Shown in pieces: positions 20,700 to 33,200 of a DNA stretch of 64,000 nt. The notes beneath the pieces were generated by a model that saw only the letters and a program-made list of their open reading frames with translations, searched no databases and had not been told where the DNA came from. The position numbers and the translations under genes are program-made. How positions within the stretch are numbered: position 1 is the stretch's first letter; each line of letters starts with the position of its first letter. The DNA is from Portulaca oleracea (Eukaryota > Streptophyta > Magnoliopsida > Caryophyllales > Portulacaceae). The DNA lies in the NCBI GenBank assembly GCA_029582165.1, contig CM055870.1, forward strand, positions 9,543,832 to 9,607,831. The letters run 5' to 3'.

Positions 20700-22450
20700 A
20701 TGTGCACAAGCTATCACAATGACTTCACCACATTCTTTTTTTTTTTTTTTACTTGTACCAATTACTCCTTCTTCCCTATAGTTTGACCGAAGCATCCACA
20801 TTGATTTTAATTTTTCCTTCTACGATGGAGATCATTTAGGATCGGATCAGAGTTGGACCACATTTGGAGCATTCCTTTGTTGTAGTAAGGTCACCATGAA
20901 GTTTCAAGTATTCATTGTCTCACAAATCATTCTACCCATGTCCCATCTTTTGTTGTCAAAGACACGCCTCTTTCTAACAGTCTAGCTGTCTAGATGTCCC
21001 ATAGTAGTATTTGAAATAGGCCCCTATGTTCGTAGTTTTGCATCTCTATCCACATGAAGCATCACTCATCAAATTCTTAAGTGTTCCTTTCCATCGTGTC
21101 TAAGTGTAGAACGGATTTAAAATAAAATTCATGAGCAACCATATAGTCAAGAAAAAAGGTGTGAGTTTGTTTCATACTTATTCCCACAAAAGGAACAATA
21201 TACATCAACATTCAGACCTCGCCTTACCAGATTAACACAGTTAGAAAGTGAGACTCGACCAACACTTATAGCAAACTGCTTAACCTCTACTTGGGCAATA
21301 GACTTCCATATTTACCTCCAATTTTCATCTATATCACATAGGGTACCAGGGCTCTCTGGCAGGTCGCTCCCTTGGATTTGAGGCTTAGTTAACAGGATGA
21401 CTTCACAGTGAAGTTACCATTAGAGTTTAAATTCCATATGATGTAGTCTTCCCCTCTAACTTCACTAAAAGGAAAGCTAAGATTTTCCTTTGCTTGGGTT
21501 GAGTTGAAAAACTTGTTCACCGCATACTTCTTCCAGGCCCTCAAATCACGACTTATTAGCTCGCAAACTTGAGTCTTCATCCATGTTAGTGGGTGCACTG
21601 CATACATTGGTAACCACTTTTTGTTCCAAATTCTTATGTGAGCACCGTTTCCCACGTTGCATATGACACCTTTTTTTAAAAAACAAGGTTTGACTTTCGA
21701 GGATGTTACTCCAAACAAAGCTAGGGCAATAACCTCACATGGCCTCCAAAAATACGTTTTGGGAAAATATTGAGTGTTCATCACATGGGCGACCAAAATC
21801 TAGCTAGTTAGTCGATAATCCACCTTTGCTTGGAAAATATACCCATTGAAAGCGTAGAATTTCCTGAACAACATATCAACACTCTTCTTTGACTTACAAA
21901 TTTTATCCTAGCTTACTCGGGTCAATCATCTTTCCTCCTCTCTCTACCTCCACCAAAAGTTGCAACATTGTTGCTCCATATTATCATAAAGAGCCTTTGG
22001 CAACTCAAACTTTGCATTACATGTGTAGGGATGGATAGGGTCACCACCTTAAGTATTACTTCTTTTCACCCCATTGACAGAGTTCTTTCTTTCCATCCTT
22101 TTAGTTTTGCGCCAAATATGATCTTAGATATCCTTAGAAAATATCTGTCTTTGAGTGACCCATAACTGTAGGAAGTACTGAGTAGCGTTGGTTGGAAAAA
22201 GAAAACATCCCAACTTCTCTTCAAGCATTTTATGAAGATTAACATCCACATTTTGGCCAAAGGAGACCAAAAACAATTCTCATAACACTTAAGGATGTCA
22301 AGGATATAGTCAACTTCTTGTTGGTTCACCCTTACAAAGAGGAAGCTATCATCTGCGAAAAAAGGTAGGATATTGTTGGAGCCCTTTTTGCCTTGTGATT
22401 TAACCCTCAACACATACAAGGAAAAAGTAAGGAAAATGAGGATCACCTTG
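20700..22450 (-). mobile_element. Degenerate L1-type LINE
   Basis: On the - strand the order is that of a plant L1 LINE ORF2. Reverse transcriptase lies at 22446-22066 (ILPFFADDSFLFVRVNQQEV, with the FADD core of the RT active site). A region at 21796-21389 resembles the part before the zf-RVT domain (VGNGAHIRIWNKKWLP, DYIIWNLNSNGNFTVKSSC). An RNase H start lies near 20818-20782 (GKIKINVDASVKL). Frames are broken between these blocks, so it is a pseudo-copy. The 5' part, including the endonuclease, is not seen. Ends are approximate. Confidence 0.75.
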
Positions 22451-22534
22451 ACATAGCCTTCGACCCCCTCACTGTACTTGAGCTAAAAATGGGTAAAATA
22501 ATTATTGAAAATGGAAATATCATGGAACAAAAAA

Positions 22535-22955
22535 AAATTGAGTTTTTGGATTTGAATAATCTCTACTTCATGGCATGATATATTGAATAATCCAAACTTT
22601 CAATATACATGCCTATAATCCAAAATTTTAAGGTGTTGGATTTTAGTAGACTAGCATTGAATTTCGACCACTATAAGTCAGTGGTAGAGTGCTATGGCAA
22701 GAACGCTGACCCAAGTACACTACTAAAATAAAACAATCTCCACCCCTATGTCACTCTCCACAGAGTTACATTGATTAAAAATTCGGTAATGGTCTACTGA
22801 AATTCAATACATTTAAAAGTTCAGATTATTGTCATGTATATTAAAAGTTCGGATTATTTATTTGATATATCATGACCCAAAGTTAGAATTATTCAAATCC
22901 AAAAATCCAAAAGAATGAGTTAACACGACTACTATTTTCGAATGGAGGGAGTAGT
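22535..22955. mobile_element. Foldback-type MITE with long inverted repeats
   Basis: About 125 bp at 22539-22665 is repeated in inverted orientation at about 22788-22920. Both arms contain TTTTTGGATTTGAATAAT, ATGATATAT, and ATATACATG blocks. The centre (about 22666-22787) is unrelated. The right margin continues to a Stowaway-type end, GAATGGAGGGAG, at 22938-22953; the matching left end is not clear. Confidence 0.55.
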
Positions 22956-23037
22956 TACCATGATAAGTATTTTAATTTATTTAATAAAAAAAGCTAATTT
23001 TGTTTTATTTTTGATTTCTAAAAGATTGCCCGACAAG

Positions 23038-23520
23038 AGTGAAGAATAGGAAGAAGAAGCTCAATATAATGTGCAACTCTAAGTGGCGTTTAGTGAGACA
23101 AGCTACCTGCATGGTAGCTTCTTCAAGGAGCGCGGGTCTCAAAAAAGGGAAGAAAAAATGCTCTATAAGACTAGAGTCTAACAGTAAAGATGATTTCGAG
23201 ATCGACGATGAGACTTTGAAGTTTCTCGTAGAATTATGTTTGGATAAATTGGATGACGAAGCTCGCAGAGCGGCAAATGTTGGGTGTAAATTAGGAGTCA
23301 TTCGTGATGATGAAGACACTCCTACTATGAATTTTAGAAACAATATGCTGGAAGAAAAGAAGGCAAAAGTGAAGTTTTAGTTTTATTTTGCTGCTTTTGC
23401 TTCATGTGCTGATCGTTTTTGTCTGAATATGCTGTGTTTTTAAATTTATTTTCGCCATTTTATGGTTTTGTATTTTGTTTTTCACTCCTATTTTGGTAGT
23501 ATATAATCGAAAAAAAAAAA
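23038..23520 (+). mobile_element. Retroposed cDNA copy (processed gene)
   Basis: Direct repeats flank this segment: AAAGATTGCCCGACAAG (23021-23037) and AAAGACTGCCCAACAAG (about 23518-23534), 15 of 17 matching. The segment ends in an A-run of about 12 bases just before the right repeat, and its single ORF has no introns. Together these are the marks of a LINE-mediated mRNA copy with a target-site duplication. The parent gene is not in the window. Confidence 0.6.
23069..23380 (+). CDS. Small intronless ORF of unknown function (possible retrogene)
   Basis: An ATG at 23069 opens 103 codons ending at a TAG at 23378-23380. A second in-frame ATG at 23111 would give an 89-residue form starting MVASSRSAGLKKGKKK. 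I do not recognise the protein. The N-terminal third is basic (LKKGKKKCSIRLES). The rest is acidic and probably helical (DDFEIDDETLKFLVELCLDK, then DDEARRAANVGCKLGVIRDD), with a basic end (LEEKKAKVKF). No signal peptide or membrane segment is seen. It sits in the retroposed segment 23038-23520, about 740 bp before the start of the CW zinc-finger gene and on the same strand. It could be an expressed retrogene or an intact but silent copy. Confidence 0.4.
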   Translation: MCNSKWRLVRQATCMVASSRSAGLKKGKKKCSIRLESNSKDDFEIDDETLKFLVELCLDKLDDEARRAANVGCKLGVIRDDEDTPTMNFRNNMLEEKKAKVKF

Positions 23521-24121
23521 GACTGCCCAACAAGGCGGCTAGACATCGTTGAGCCCGCAGGTTCTAGTTGGATCCGTTCACTTCTCTTGCTTCCCGACAA
23601 CGTAATAACTTACCAGTTACCACCCATAAAATCAATTTGATTAGATTAAACAAATAAATCAACGAAACCCAAAAAAAAAAAAAGGGGGAAAAAGGCGGCT
23701 TGCTCCGCACCAAAAATTAACGGCGTTGTTCCTGCTAATCAAAATTCCGAACCTCTCCAGAGATCTTATTTCTACGATCCGCAAGCTACAAGGGTTTTCA
23801 GAATTAAGGTCGACGCAATTTCCCGTAAGATCGTTTTAGTTGCTAGCTACCCAAATTATTTACATTCAATTCCTCTTCTATCCATCCATTGATTGAGGTT
23901 TTTTTTCACAGCAAATTTAGGCTGTTTTTGGTGGAATTTAGTTTTTGATCTTTGTTGCCAGAAATTGTTGGTGGGTGTGATTGAAATTGGAAGGTCTCAA
24001 ATGGGTTAGCACTTGTTAGCAGAAGAAATTGTGATTGTGGGTGTTGAAATGTTTCTGGGTATGGTGATATTGTTGGAATCATTGATGTAGTAGCAAGGGG
24101 TTTAGCAAAAGGGGGGGAGAA
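23521..24121 (+). other. Upstream region and likely 5' UTR of the CW zinc-finger gene
   Basis: The sequence changes from A-rich (23660-23690) to a mixed leader with T-rich stretches typical of plant 5' UTRs. There is no ORF. I see no clear TATA box, and the transcription start cannot be fixed. Confidence 0.35.
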
Positions 24122-27100
24122 ATGGATGATACTGAGCTTGAAGATGGAGAAGCTTGTTTATATCAGGAGAATGATGTTACAAACGCCATTGATCCTGATG
24201 TTGCTCTCTCTTACATAGTAAGACTTTCCCCCTTTTCCTTTTCCTTTTTTTTTTTGATAATTTGGTGGGGTTTCCTCATCAGGGTTGATTTCTTTTTATG
24301 GTATTGATATATTTGTGTTTTGAACTGTGTGGACTGTGTCTTGTGGATTCAGTGATCTTAATTGGGTCTGATGGTGATGAAGGCTCTTTAGCTAATCACA
24401 AACATGCATTAATTGATTTCTAACTTTGTAATTCATTTGGGTTTCTTTTGCTATAGATAGATGCCCATGAGTTTGTGCAATTTTGTCAGAGGTTGGTGGA
24501 CAACTTATATGTGATATGTTTAGGCTATTGAAGTCATATGACTTGTATTGAGATATGAATTTCAGCAAGTTCAGTGTTCTTTTGAAATTTCTTTTTGAGG
24601 TTGGGGCTTTTGGGCATATTTATGTTGTGTGCAACAAACTTGTGATGAATTTCAAGCACTCATGGTTGAAGATATTCTACTATTGTAAGTGCAATGTTGG
24701 GGTCTTAACTGATTCTGAAAGTACCAAATTCACATGTTTACCTAAAAGAACAGATGTAAAAGAAGACATTGGCTCTCTTTAAGGTGACGATGCTTCCTTT
24801 TGATGGCCAATGGAAGAAATTTGTTGTTTGGGAAAGTAGTCAAAAGAATGTGGTAGTGGATGCTGCTGTATGGGAAACTCTGAGGGCTTTGCTATTTATT
24901 TTTTTTTATAATAAAAAAAGAATCAATTATATGGGAGGATCAAGGGAGTAATGCATAGACAGCGCCTACTTAACCTAGCTAAACATTGTGGATGCGTGGT
25001 TTGGGGCTTGGGGCATTATCGAGTTTGTGGGCCTCCTGAAGCATGAAAGTGACTTGAATTTCTATTATGTTCTTCTCTAGTTGTATGGGTAGATTGTTTC
25101 CTTGTTGAGTAGTTTTTTCTGTCACCATTAAGTGCTAGATGTAGTGCTATCACTAATTTGTGTCTGTATCTTAAGTGATTGTTCTCAAACCTAACCTGCT
25201 ATTTATGGCAGTCAAATGGTCTTAGGATTGTAGGGAATTCATCTAGCTATTGCTGGAGTTACGCTTGATTGTTTAGTAAAAGAAGTCAATAGTGCACTAC
25301 TGCTGTATATGTCCTTCAGTATCAGCAGAGGAGACAGATATTAGACATTTTGGCAAATGTGATGGATGTATTTATCAATCAAAGCTAGACCTGGCAGTTT
25401 CTGACCCGATCCGAACCTACCCGAAATTTCTGGGTTTTGAACACGATTTTCAGAACTAAACCCGAAGTATACCGAACCCGAAAAATTAGCGGGTCAAACC
25501 CGACCTGCCCGTTGGACCCGAAAAATTAATTTTTTAAGTTCAACTTTATTAAAATTTGTGATTTTTCTTTGTAATTTTTAACGTTAAACTATAAGCGCAA
25601 CTTATCTTTTTGTTATTTCTCTAATTTAAGTCAAAATAGTTACAATAATCTACCATTACTAGAAGATAATCATATTTTATGATGTATATTGTACAAAAAA
25701 TAATATTTAGAGACCATTTTTTAAAAAGAAAAAACGGAAAAAGGTCACAATCATAACCCGTTGAGTTGACCTGAAACCGAAATACACCGCCCGCATTTAC
25801 CCGAACACACCCGACCCGTCCCGATATACGACCGACCCGAAACCCGCCCGCCCGACCAAATTGACAGGTCTAATCAAAGCACACTTTTGTTTCCTGAGCT
25901 TTACACGGTAGAATGGACATTGTAGTATCCCCTGGCAGTAATATGTTAGGCAGGTGCCTGCTGGGCATGTAACGGAATATATGTATCATTTCATCCAGAG
26001 AATTTTCTGTATAAAAATCATATATGGTCTTGCAGCATTTGATCATTCTTCACATGACTGAATATACATAGGTGCTTTCTTTTCCCACACACGCTGCTCG
26101 TTAGCTAATGTCCTATAGCTGTCTGGACTATTGCCGTTCTATTTAGAGGGTCCTGTTTTTGCTTTACATCTGTGAACAACCAAAGTTGTTTAATGTTATC
26201 CATTTATCCAAACATTGCTCAACAAAGTGCGTAAAGTAGTAGCTTTTGAACAAGGATCAGAGTTTGAATAAGATCAAAAAGTCTGCAAGCTAAGTGAATA
26301 TCTTATATAGAGACTGTTTACTTCTAAAAGATATACAAACTACCAACGTCAAAATCTTCAGAAAAAGAGGAGCAAGCATAGCCACTATCCCAAAAATATA
26401 GAGTTGTGACTTGTGATCCAATTGTCTTCGTAACCCAAAAGTCATCTCCATACTTACAAAGGATCTTTCTGTTTTGTCTACGAAAATATTCCAAAATATA
26501 GCTAGGGAAACTTAGATTCCTCTTCGACCTATCAACAAAAGGATCCCTCCGATTCAAGATATTCCCTCCTTGCCATTTTGTCTGTCGCTATGATTTTTTG
26601 TGTTAGATCATTGACTATTAATTGGTTAAAATATATCATGATCTATCATGTAAAAATACTATGGTTAGATTCACTACAAAAGCAATAATATCATAGAAAT
26701 ACAAGGCTGTAATTTTTGGTAAAATATTGGGTGAGAAGTAATCTGTCAAAGATGGAAATTGGAGACCATGAAATATTTAACAGGTGATGGATAAAATGGG
26801 AAGGAGGGAGTATTGTTTTAATAGGAGAAGCAACCTGTCAAACTTGCAAAGACCTTTTACAAATTTGAAATTGAGGATCAAATGATTGAAAATGCAAGGG
26901 ATTAAATTGTGTCTTTGTTCATTGTGTGGAAAAATCACTAAATGGTTGCAATCACACTTCGTATTGCACTTGCCAAGAAAAACCATATTTGAGAGCTTAA
27001 TTGTGTAGCAGTGACACCGAGTTAAATGATCCGGGTGCCACATAACTCTTAATTTTTGTCAGTTTTGCCACTAAACTTTCAAAATTTTCAAATATACCAC

Positions 27101-30100
27101 TTAACTTCTGAAAGTTGTCAAATATGCCACTTAACTTCTAAATTTGTTAGAAATGCCAAAAAACTTAATATTGACTTGCGGTTCCATGTTTGACAAATTT
27201 TAGAAGTTAAGTGGCATATTTGACAAATTCGAAAGTTCTAATTGCAAAACTGACTACATGTAACAGTTTTATGGCTTCCAGATCATTTAACTCCGATGGC
27301 ACCTGACCCCTCATTTAGGATTGGTGCTTTGTAATATCCATCAAAGAAGATGATATTTTAGATCTTTAAAAAGAACCCCAAAGGGAGCTTTTGGTGTAGT
27401 TTCTGATGTGAGAGCAAGTGAAAAGGGTAGGGATAGGGAGAAGATGAGTTAGTTTGCTTGAAAGTACAATTATGATGGGAGCCATGAGAAAGCAGGAAGT
27501 TGAGTTGGAGCGAAAACACAACCTAACCAGGTTCAATCGAGCTTTGAAATTGATTCAGAAGGTTGTTTGTGCATGGTCATACAGAAGATGGAGTGAGAAA
27601 GCGACATTTTGTGGCACCTCTCAGTAGTGTATGGTCATATAGAAGATGTAGCACTTTGACATGATTCAGAAAGTTACTTTGGTAGCGTTGCATATTTTGT
27701 ACTCTCGGTTGCGCAGTGGCTATTGCTGTTCTTGTTCTTTGTGATGTAATGCTTTCATGTGTATCATTCCTGGCTTCCTGTAATATGACTTTTTGTTTTG
27801 TTGCTGCAATCGAGTTCCTTTAACTTTGTGCAGTATTTGAATTCATACTGTGTGTCATTGATGAGAAATTTATGCTTGCCTTTCCAAGGATGAAAAGATT
27901 CAAAATGTGCTGGGGCATTTTCAGAAAGATTTTGAAGGTGTGGTTTCAGTTGAAACATTGGGTAAGTTAACACCACTATTATCTTCTGCAGCATCTCGCA
28001 AGCTGACAGGATTCTGTACTGCAGCTCTTAGTATTATTATTTCTGACTACCACAATGCCACAGGGGCTAAGTATGGTATATATGGTTCTTTCTTGCCCAC
28101 TTATCGACGATCGCCTGTTTTGTCTCATTCAAAAACCCCTCCAAGAGTTCACAACCATGTGGCTTCTCAATCTCCAAGTGCTGTGCGAGTGGAGGTACCC
28201 TAACAGTTTCATGATTCATCAGTTTTTACTTTCTATGAACGTATTTTTTTGGGGGATAAGTAGTTTTCTAAATATGAAAACTTTAACTGAACACGATTCC
28301 TGTTGCAGGTTTGTGACTCTTTATTTGCAAAAAAAGTTTTTATTTATCGCTGTGATATTCTTTCTTAGGGTGGCCATCCAAATTCTTTGCCGCAAGCCAA
28401 TGCCCCTCCTTCAGTGAGACATGACTATGGTTCATCAACAGCTCACAAGCATGCATCCCAGAATGATCTATGTAGACAAACTACAAGGACACAGTTGATG
28501 CAGTCTGTGAAGGAATCTACCCCTAAATCTGAAGATTCTGATCCTAAAACACTGAAGGTTCGGATAAAAGTGGGGTCTGATAATTTGTCAGGTAAGAAAA
28601 GTGCTTCAATCTCCTGTGGTCTTGGCCTTGATGGTTCACCTTCATCCTTAGAGGACGACCCTGTGGAAAGTAGAGTATTGTCACATAGGAATGGGATGCC
28701 AAGTGAAGCTCATGAGTCCCCCACTCACATTCTCCAGGTGGGCTGATTTATTCTTTCTTTATCTTCTGCTGTTAGTTTACAGTGTACAAGTTATCTGCCT
28801 ATTTTTTTGTTTTTTTTTTTGGTTTAAATAAAACAAAACTCACTTTGTTTTTGGGCAGATCATGACATCCTTCCCTGTATATGGAGATTGCCTCCTGTCT
28901 CCTCTTCCCTGTGATCTCATAGACTTGAGTGGAAGGCCAAAAGTCCTCCAAGGTATTTTGGCCCAAACTTCCTCAAGGGCCAACCAGAGAAATTTTGCTA
29001 CAGGCCACCCGAAAGATAGGAATGCATCTTCTGGGGTTGACTTCTTGTTGAAGGAATCAGACATTGATGCTGTGTCAAGCGAGAAGCTTATTTCTGATGC
29101 TTTGAAGCTTCCTCTTCTATCTTGTGAGGACAGCACTTTTGGAGAGTCTGACAAAGCTTCAATGAAGGAAAAGGGTTACTCTGAGATGACAAAAACAGAG
29201 CTTTTAGAGTCAACTTCTGGTGATATTAGTTTAAATGACAAGCCAAATCAGAAGATTGTTTCTGTTGGAAATGTTGTAGGTAATGAAACCGCTTATGCCT
29301 CTAGTGAAATGATAAGCAGTTCAGGAAAAATTGGGAATAGCAGAGGAGAAGCTGCTCAGAGGACAACTAATACTGACACAGTTGGTTTAGTTAAGCCGAA
29401 AAAAACTTCAAAAAATGAGCTGAAAGAATCTCAGAAGCAGAAGGATAAAAAATCTCTCTCTTGTGAAGGTGGAAACAGTCAGTCATCTATAGGGCACAAG
29501 AAGAAATCTAAGAAAAGCAAAGTTCATGGTTTTACCCCAGAAAACAAAGCAATGGAAACTGGGGGCCGGACTTTGGACTTGAAAGATGGGAACTGTGTCA
29601 GTGACGAGAATAAATCTTGCAGAAGTGTATCAAAAGATTCTTCAATGCAAAAGAAATCGAGCAAAGGCATGGATAAATACAAGGAGTTTTTTGGGGAGTT
29701 GGATGAGCAGGAAGCTGATTTAATGGATTCTTCTGACGTTCCTTTTGAAGATGGATTGAAGAAGTCACAGGTGGTTAGCGAAGCAACCTTATTTCGTGAG
29801 AATATTTTAAGGGAGAGGACAAGCTCTTCTGATATCAACAGGGAAGCAGAAGCCAGAATTGATCTTAAAGGTTTCTCCCCTAACATTGGTTTGTCTTCTG
29901 CTGCAACCCACGCACGTGAGACTTGGGTGTGCTGTGACAACTGTCAGAAAAGGCGACTCCTTCCCCCTGGCATCAAACTAAAGAGCCTTCCTAAGAAGTG
30001 GCTTTGCAGCATGATGACCTGGCTGTAAGTATTGACCTGAAAAGTATTTCTTTTGTTTCTTTTTTGTTCCTACCTTGCCATGACAAACAGTATTTTAGTT

Positions 30101-30172
30101 GAACCAAATAACCATATGTTAGGCTACGAACTTTTATATCCTGTTTAGTTGGTAAATAAGAATGTTATTTCT

Positions 30173-30230
<58 letters not shown>

Positions 30231-33200
30231 CAAAATCTGTTTTCTTATCATACAATTTGAACCTATTTCTAGGCCGGATATGAGCAACTGTAGCATTAGT
30301 GGCGAGGCAACAACCAAAGCTGTAAGAGCTCGTTACCAATTGTTTCCAGAGAACTCTGACAGTACCCATGCCCCTGTGGAACGAGTACATACTGTTGCTG
30401 CTACAGCTGATATTCCTGATCCTGTTTCGCCCAAGGATGAGAAATTCATAGACAAACAAAGAAAAGCATCAAAATTGAGTTCGCAGAAATCTCCGAATCA
30501 GTTGCTGGGCTCCATGAAGAAGAAACAACAGTCCACAAAAGACAGGATTGCATTAGATGTGAAAGGGTCTCCTTTGATAAATGATCCAGAATTCGATCAA
30601 TTAACAAAGTCTGATGACACATCTGTGGAGACAAAGCAGCTTGACAGAAGAGGCAGGCAGAAAGCTGATTTTGACTCGGATGGAGGTAATGATATTTCTA
30701 GTATCCCTTCCCTTTGTTTCTGTTGGAAGAAATAGACAATCAATGTCTTCTTGGTTGTCAAACAGGTCATGCTAAGATGTCAATAACTACAAGCAAAAGG
30801 GAACCAGGTCAAGATTACCCTAGAATTTCAAAGAGAAGCAAGACAAGGAGCACACAAGCTGGGGATAATGATAGTGCAACAGCACTTGATCAAGGCAATG
30901 AGATCTTGGGTGTTAGTGTAGACTATGATTTTGCAAATAATGCAGTTAGAAATGAACAGATAACTAACTCACCAAATACTAATGGAAGATCAACATGCCA
31001 AGCTGCTATCACCCTGCAAGAAAGCAAGTTTGGTGGCAGTAGTGTTGCTCCAAGTAAGAGAAAAGCTGATGATTTCCAAGATCCCCCAAGTTCTACTCCA
31101 TCTTCAGATACGTTCGTATCTGATAAGGAAGACTTTAGCAAGAAAAAACATAGGGCATCGAAGTCTAAAGGGAAGGAGCACAGTGCAAGAAATCGCAAGG
31201 CCGACAAAAGGGTTAAAAGTGTATTACAGAGTAGCTTGGATAACACTAAGTCTTTACAAAAAGATTTCTCAAGTGCACATCCTGGTTTGGCTGCAACATC
31301 AAGCACTTCAAAGGTTTCTGGGTCTTTTAAATCCAAAGCCTGTGTCCAGGAACTAAAAGGCTCACCTGTGGAATCAGTATCTTCTTCTCCAGTGAGAATT
31401 CCCAACTCGGGTAAGCTTACAACAGGAAGTAAACACATATTGGAGAAAGGTAATGTTCATGATGTGGTCAAGTTGGATATTGGTAGTCCTAGAAAGCACT
31501 CTGATCATGCCTATGAAGGTGGAACTGCTCGATCTGGCCATTCTAGGAGGGATGTGAAGTCATCTTTGGTTGATTTGCAAGAGAAAAGTAATGGGTGCTT
31601 GCAAAGTGGTCTAGCAAATATTTCTGCTTCCAAAGTCCACCATAATGGATGTGCCGCAAACTTAGGTTATGATGATGGGGATTGCTCAGAAAAAACTGCC
31701 AAGGATTCTTTGGAGATGCATAAATATGATTCTGGCAAGAGTGAGGTCAAGATACCTGCATTCTGTGGCAACTCACGGGATCAAGGTCCAGTTTGTGAGA
31801 AGAAAGAATCGGCTACCATATTAAAAAATGAAGAAAAGTGCGAATCCAATGTGGCTAAAACTGAAAAGGACATCAAGACCCATAAATCAGAACCATCTAC
31901 TCTCAAGTCCAAAGCGCACCTCGACTCTGATGAGATGAGATCTTCAGCGAAGTTTGATGCGGAGAAAAAAGTCAATCACCTAGCGTCCACTTCTAAGAGA
32001 GAGACGTTCAAGTGTTCGACTTCCTCTGATGGGGAGAAAAATAAGAAGTCAAACTGCTCACAACGGTACCAGGCCAATGGCATGAGCTCTTCGTCCACTG
32101 ATGCTTCTCCAAGTAATCTCGCGAAGGAGCTAAAGCCCAATGGGAAAACTGATAGTCAGAATGGGTCTCATCATACTACATCAAAGTATGCGATTTCTAA
32201 TGGGCACAGGCTCAAAACTCAGGACTCCTCAAGTCCGCTTAGGAGAGTTGCCTCCAATGAAGCTGCTAGAAATGCTCTTAAAGAAGCCAGGAATCTCAAG
32301 CACATAGCTGACCGGCTGAAGAAGGTTGTATACTAGCTTGCCCCACTACCCCATTCTCCCCCTCCTGTTTCAAAAAATAAAATAGAAAGACCGAAAGTAG
32401 CTCTTGTCTTTAAATCTTACAATTATGTTCTGTGCTTCTGTCTGCTGTAGAGTAATGGCACATCAGAGAGCACAAAGTTCTATTTCGAAGCAGCATTGAA
32501 GTTCCTTCATGGAGCCTCATTACTGGAATCTGGAAAAACTGAGGATGTTAGGCACGCAGATGTGGCTGAGTCCGTGGAAATATATAGTAGTACTGCTAAG
32601 CTTTGCGAGTAAGTAATAATCAAAATCATGAATGAATTAAACATTCCTTTCGTGCTACATGTGATGACTGATGAGTGATTGCCACACTGCCTGTTCTAAG
32701 TATCCCTTCTTGTTAGAGTGCATGGGTATATAAGTTCAACTGAGATGTGGGAATACCATTGAGAGGATGACTATTTACTGGCAATTGTGCATATTTGCTC
32801 ATATTCAGGTGAATAATGGGCTTAGACAAATTAAATCCTTGAATTACTCTTGAGCAACACAATCATTTTTTAGCATTACAGTTCTTGAGTGCTATGGTGC
32901 ATGGGTTGTGGTCCTAGTGGAGATCATTGACAAACTATTACTTTTTCTCAAAATGTGATTGTGATCCACAAAGAAGCGGTCACATCGGAAAGTTTGGAGT
33001 TGGCAGATCATGTTTGTGCGACAATTGCAGTAATTGTGATTGCCACATTTGAGCATTTTGCCATACCGTAACTGAAATTGAAATTGCGACTGAAACCGCA
33101 TTTTCAATCCCTGTTTCTCATGTCTGGTGACAATCTTGTGCTGTGATAGGATGAGTTTCACATATGGATAGATAATGCAAGATAGAATTAGTGTGTATAG

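Noticed and set aside
26324..26557. 77-residue frame on the - strand in CW gene intron 1.
   Set aside because: No recognisable domain and no supporting exon structure; possibly repeat debris.
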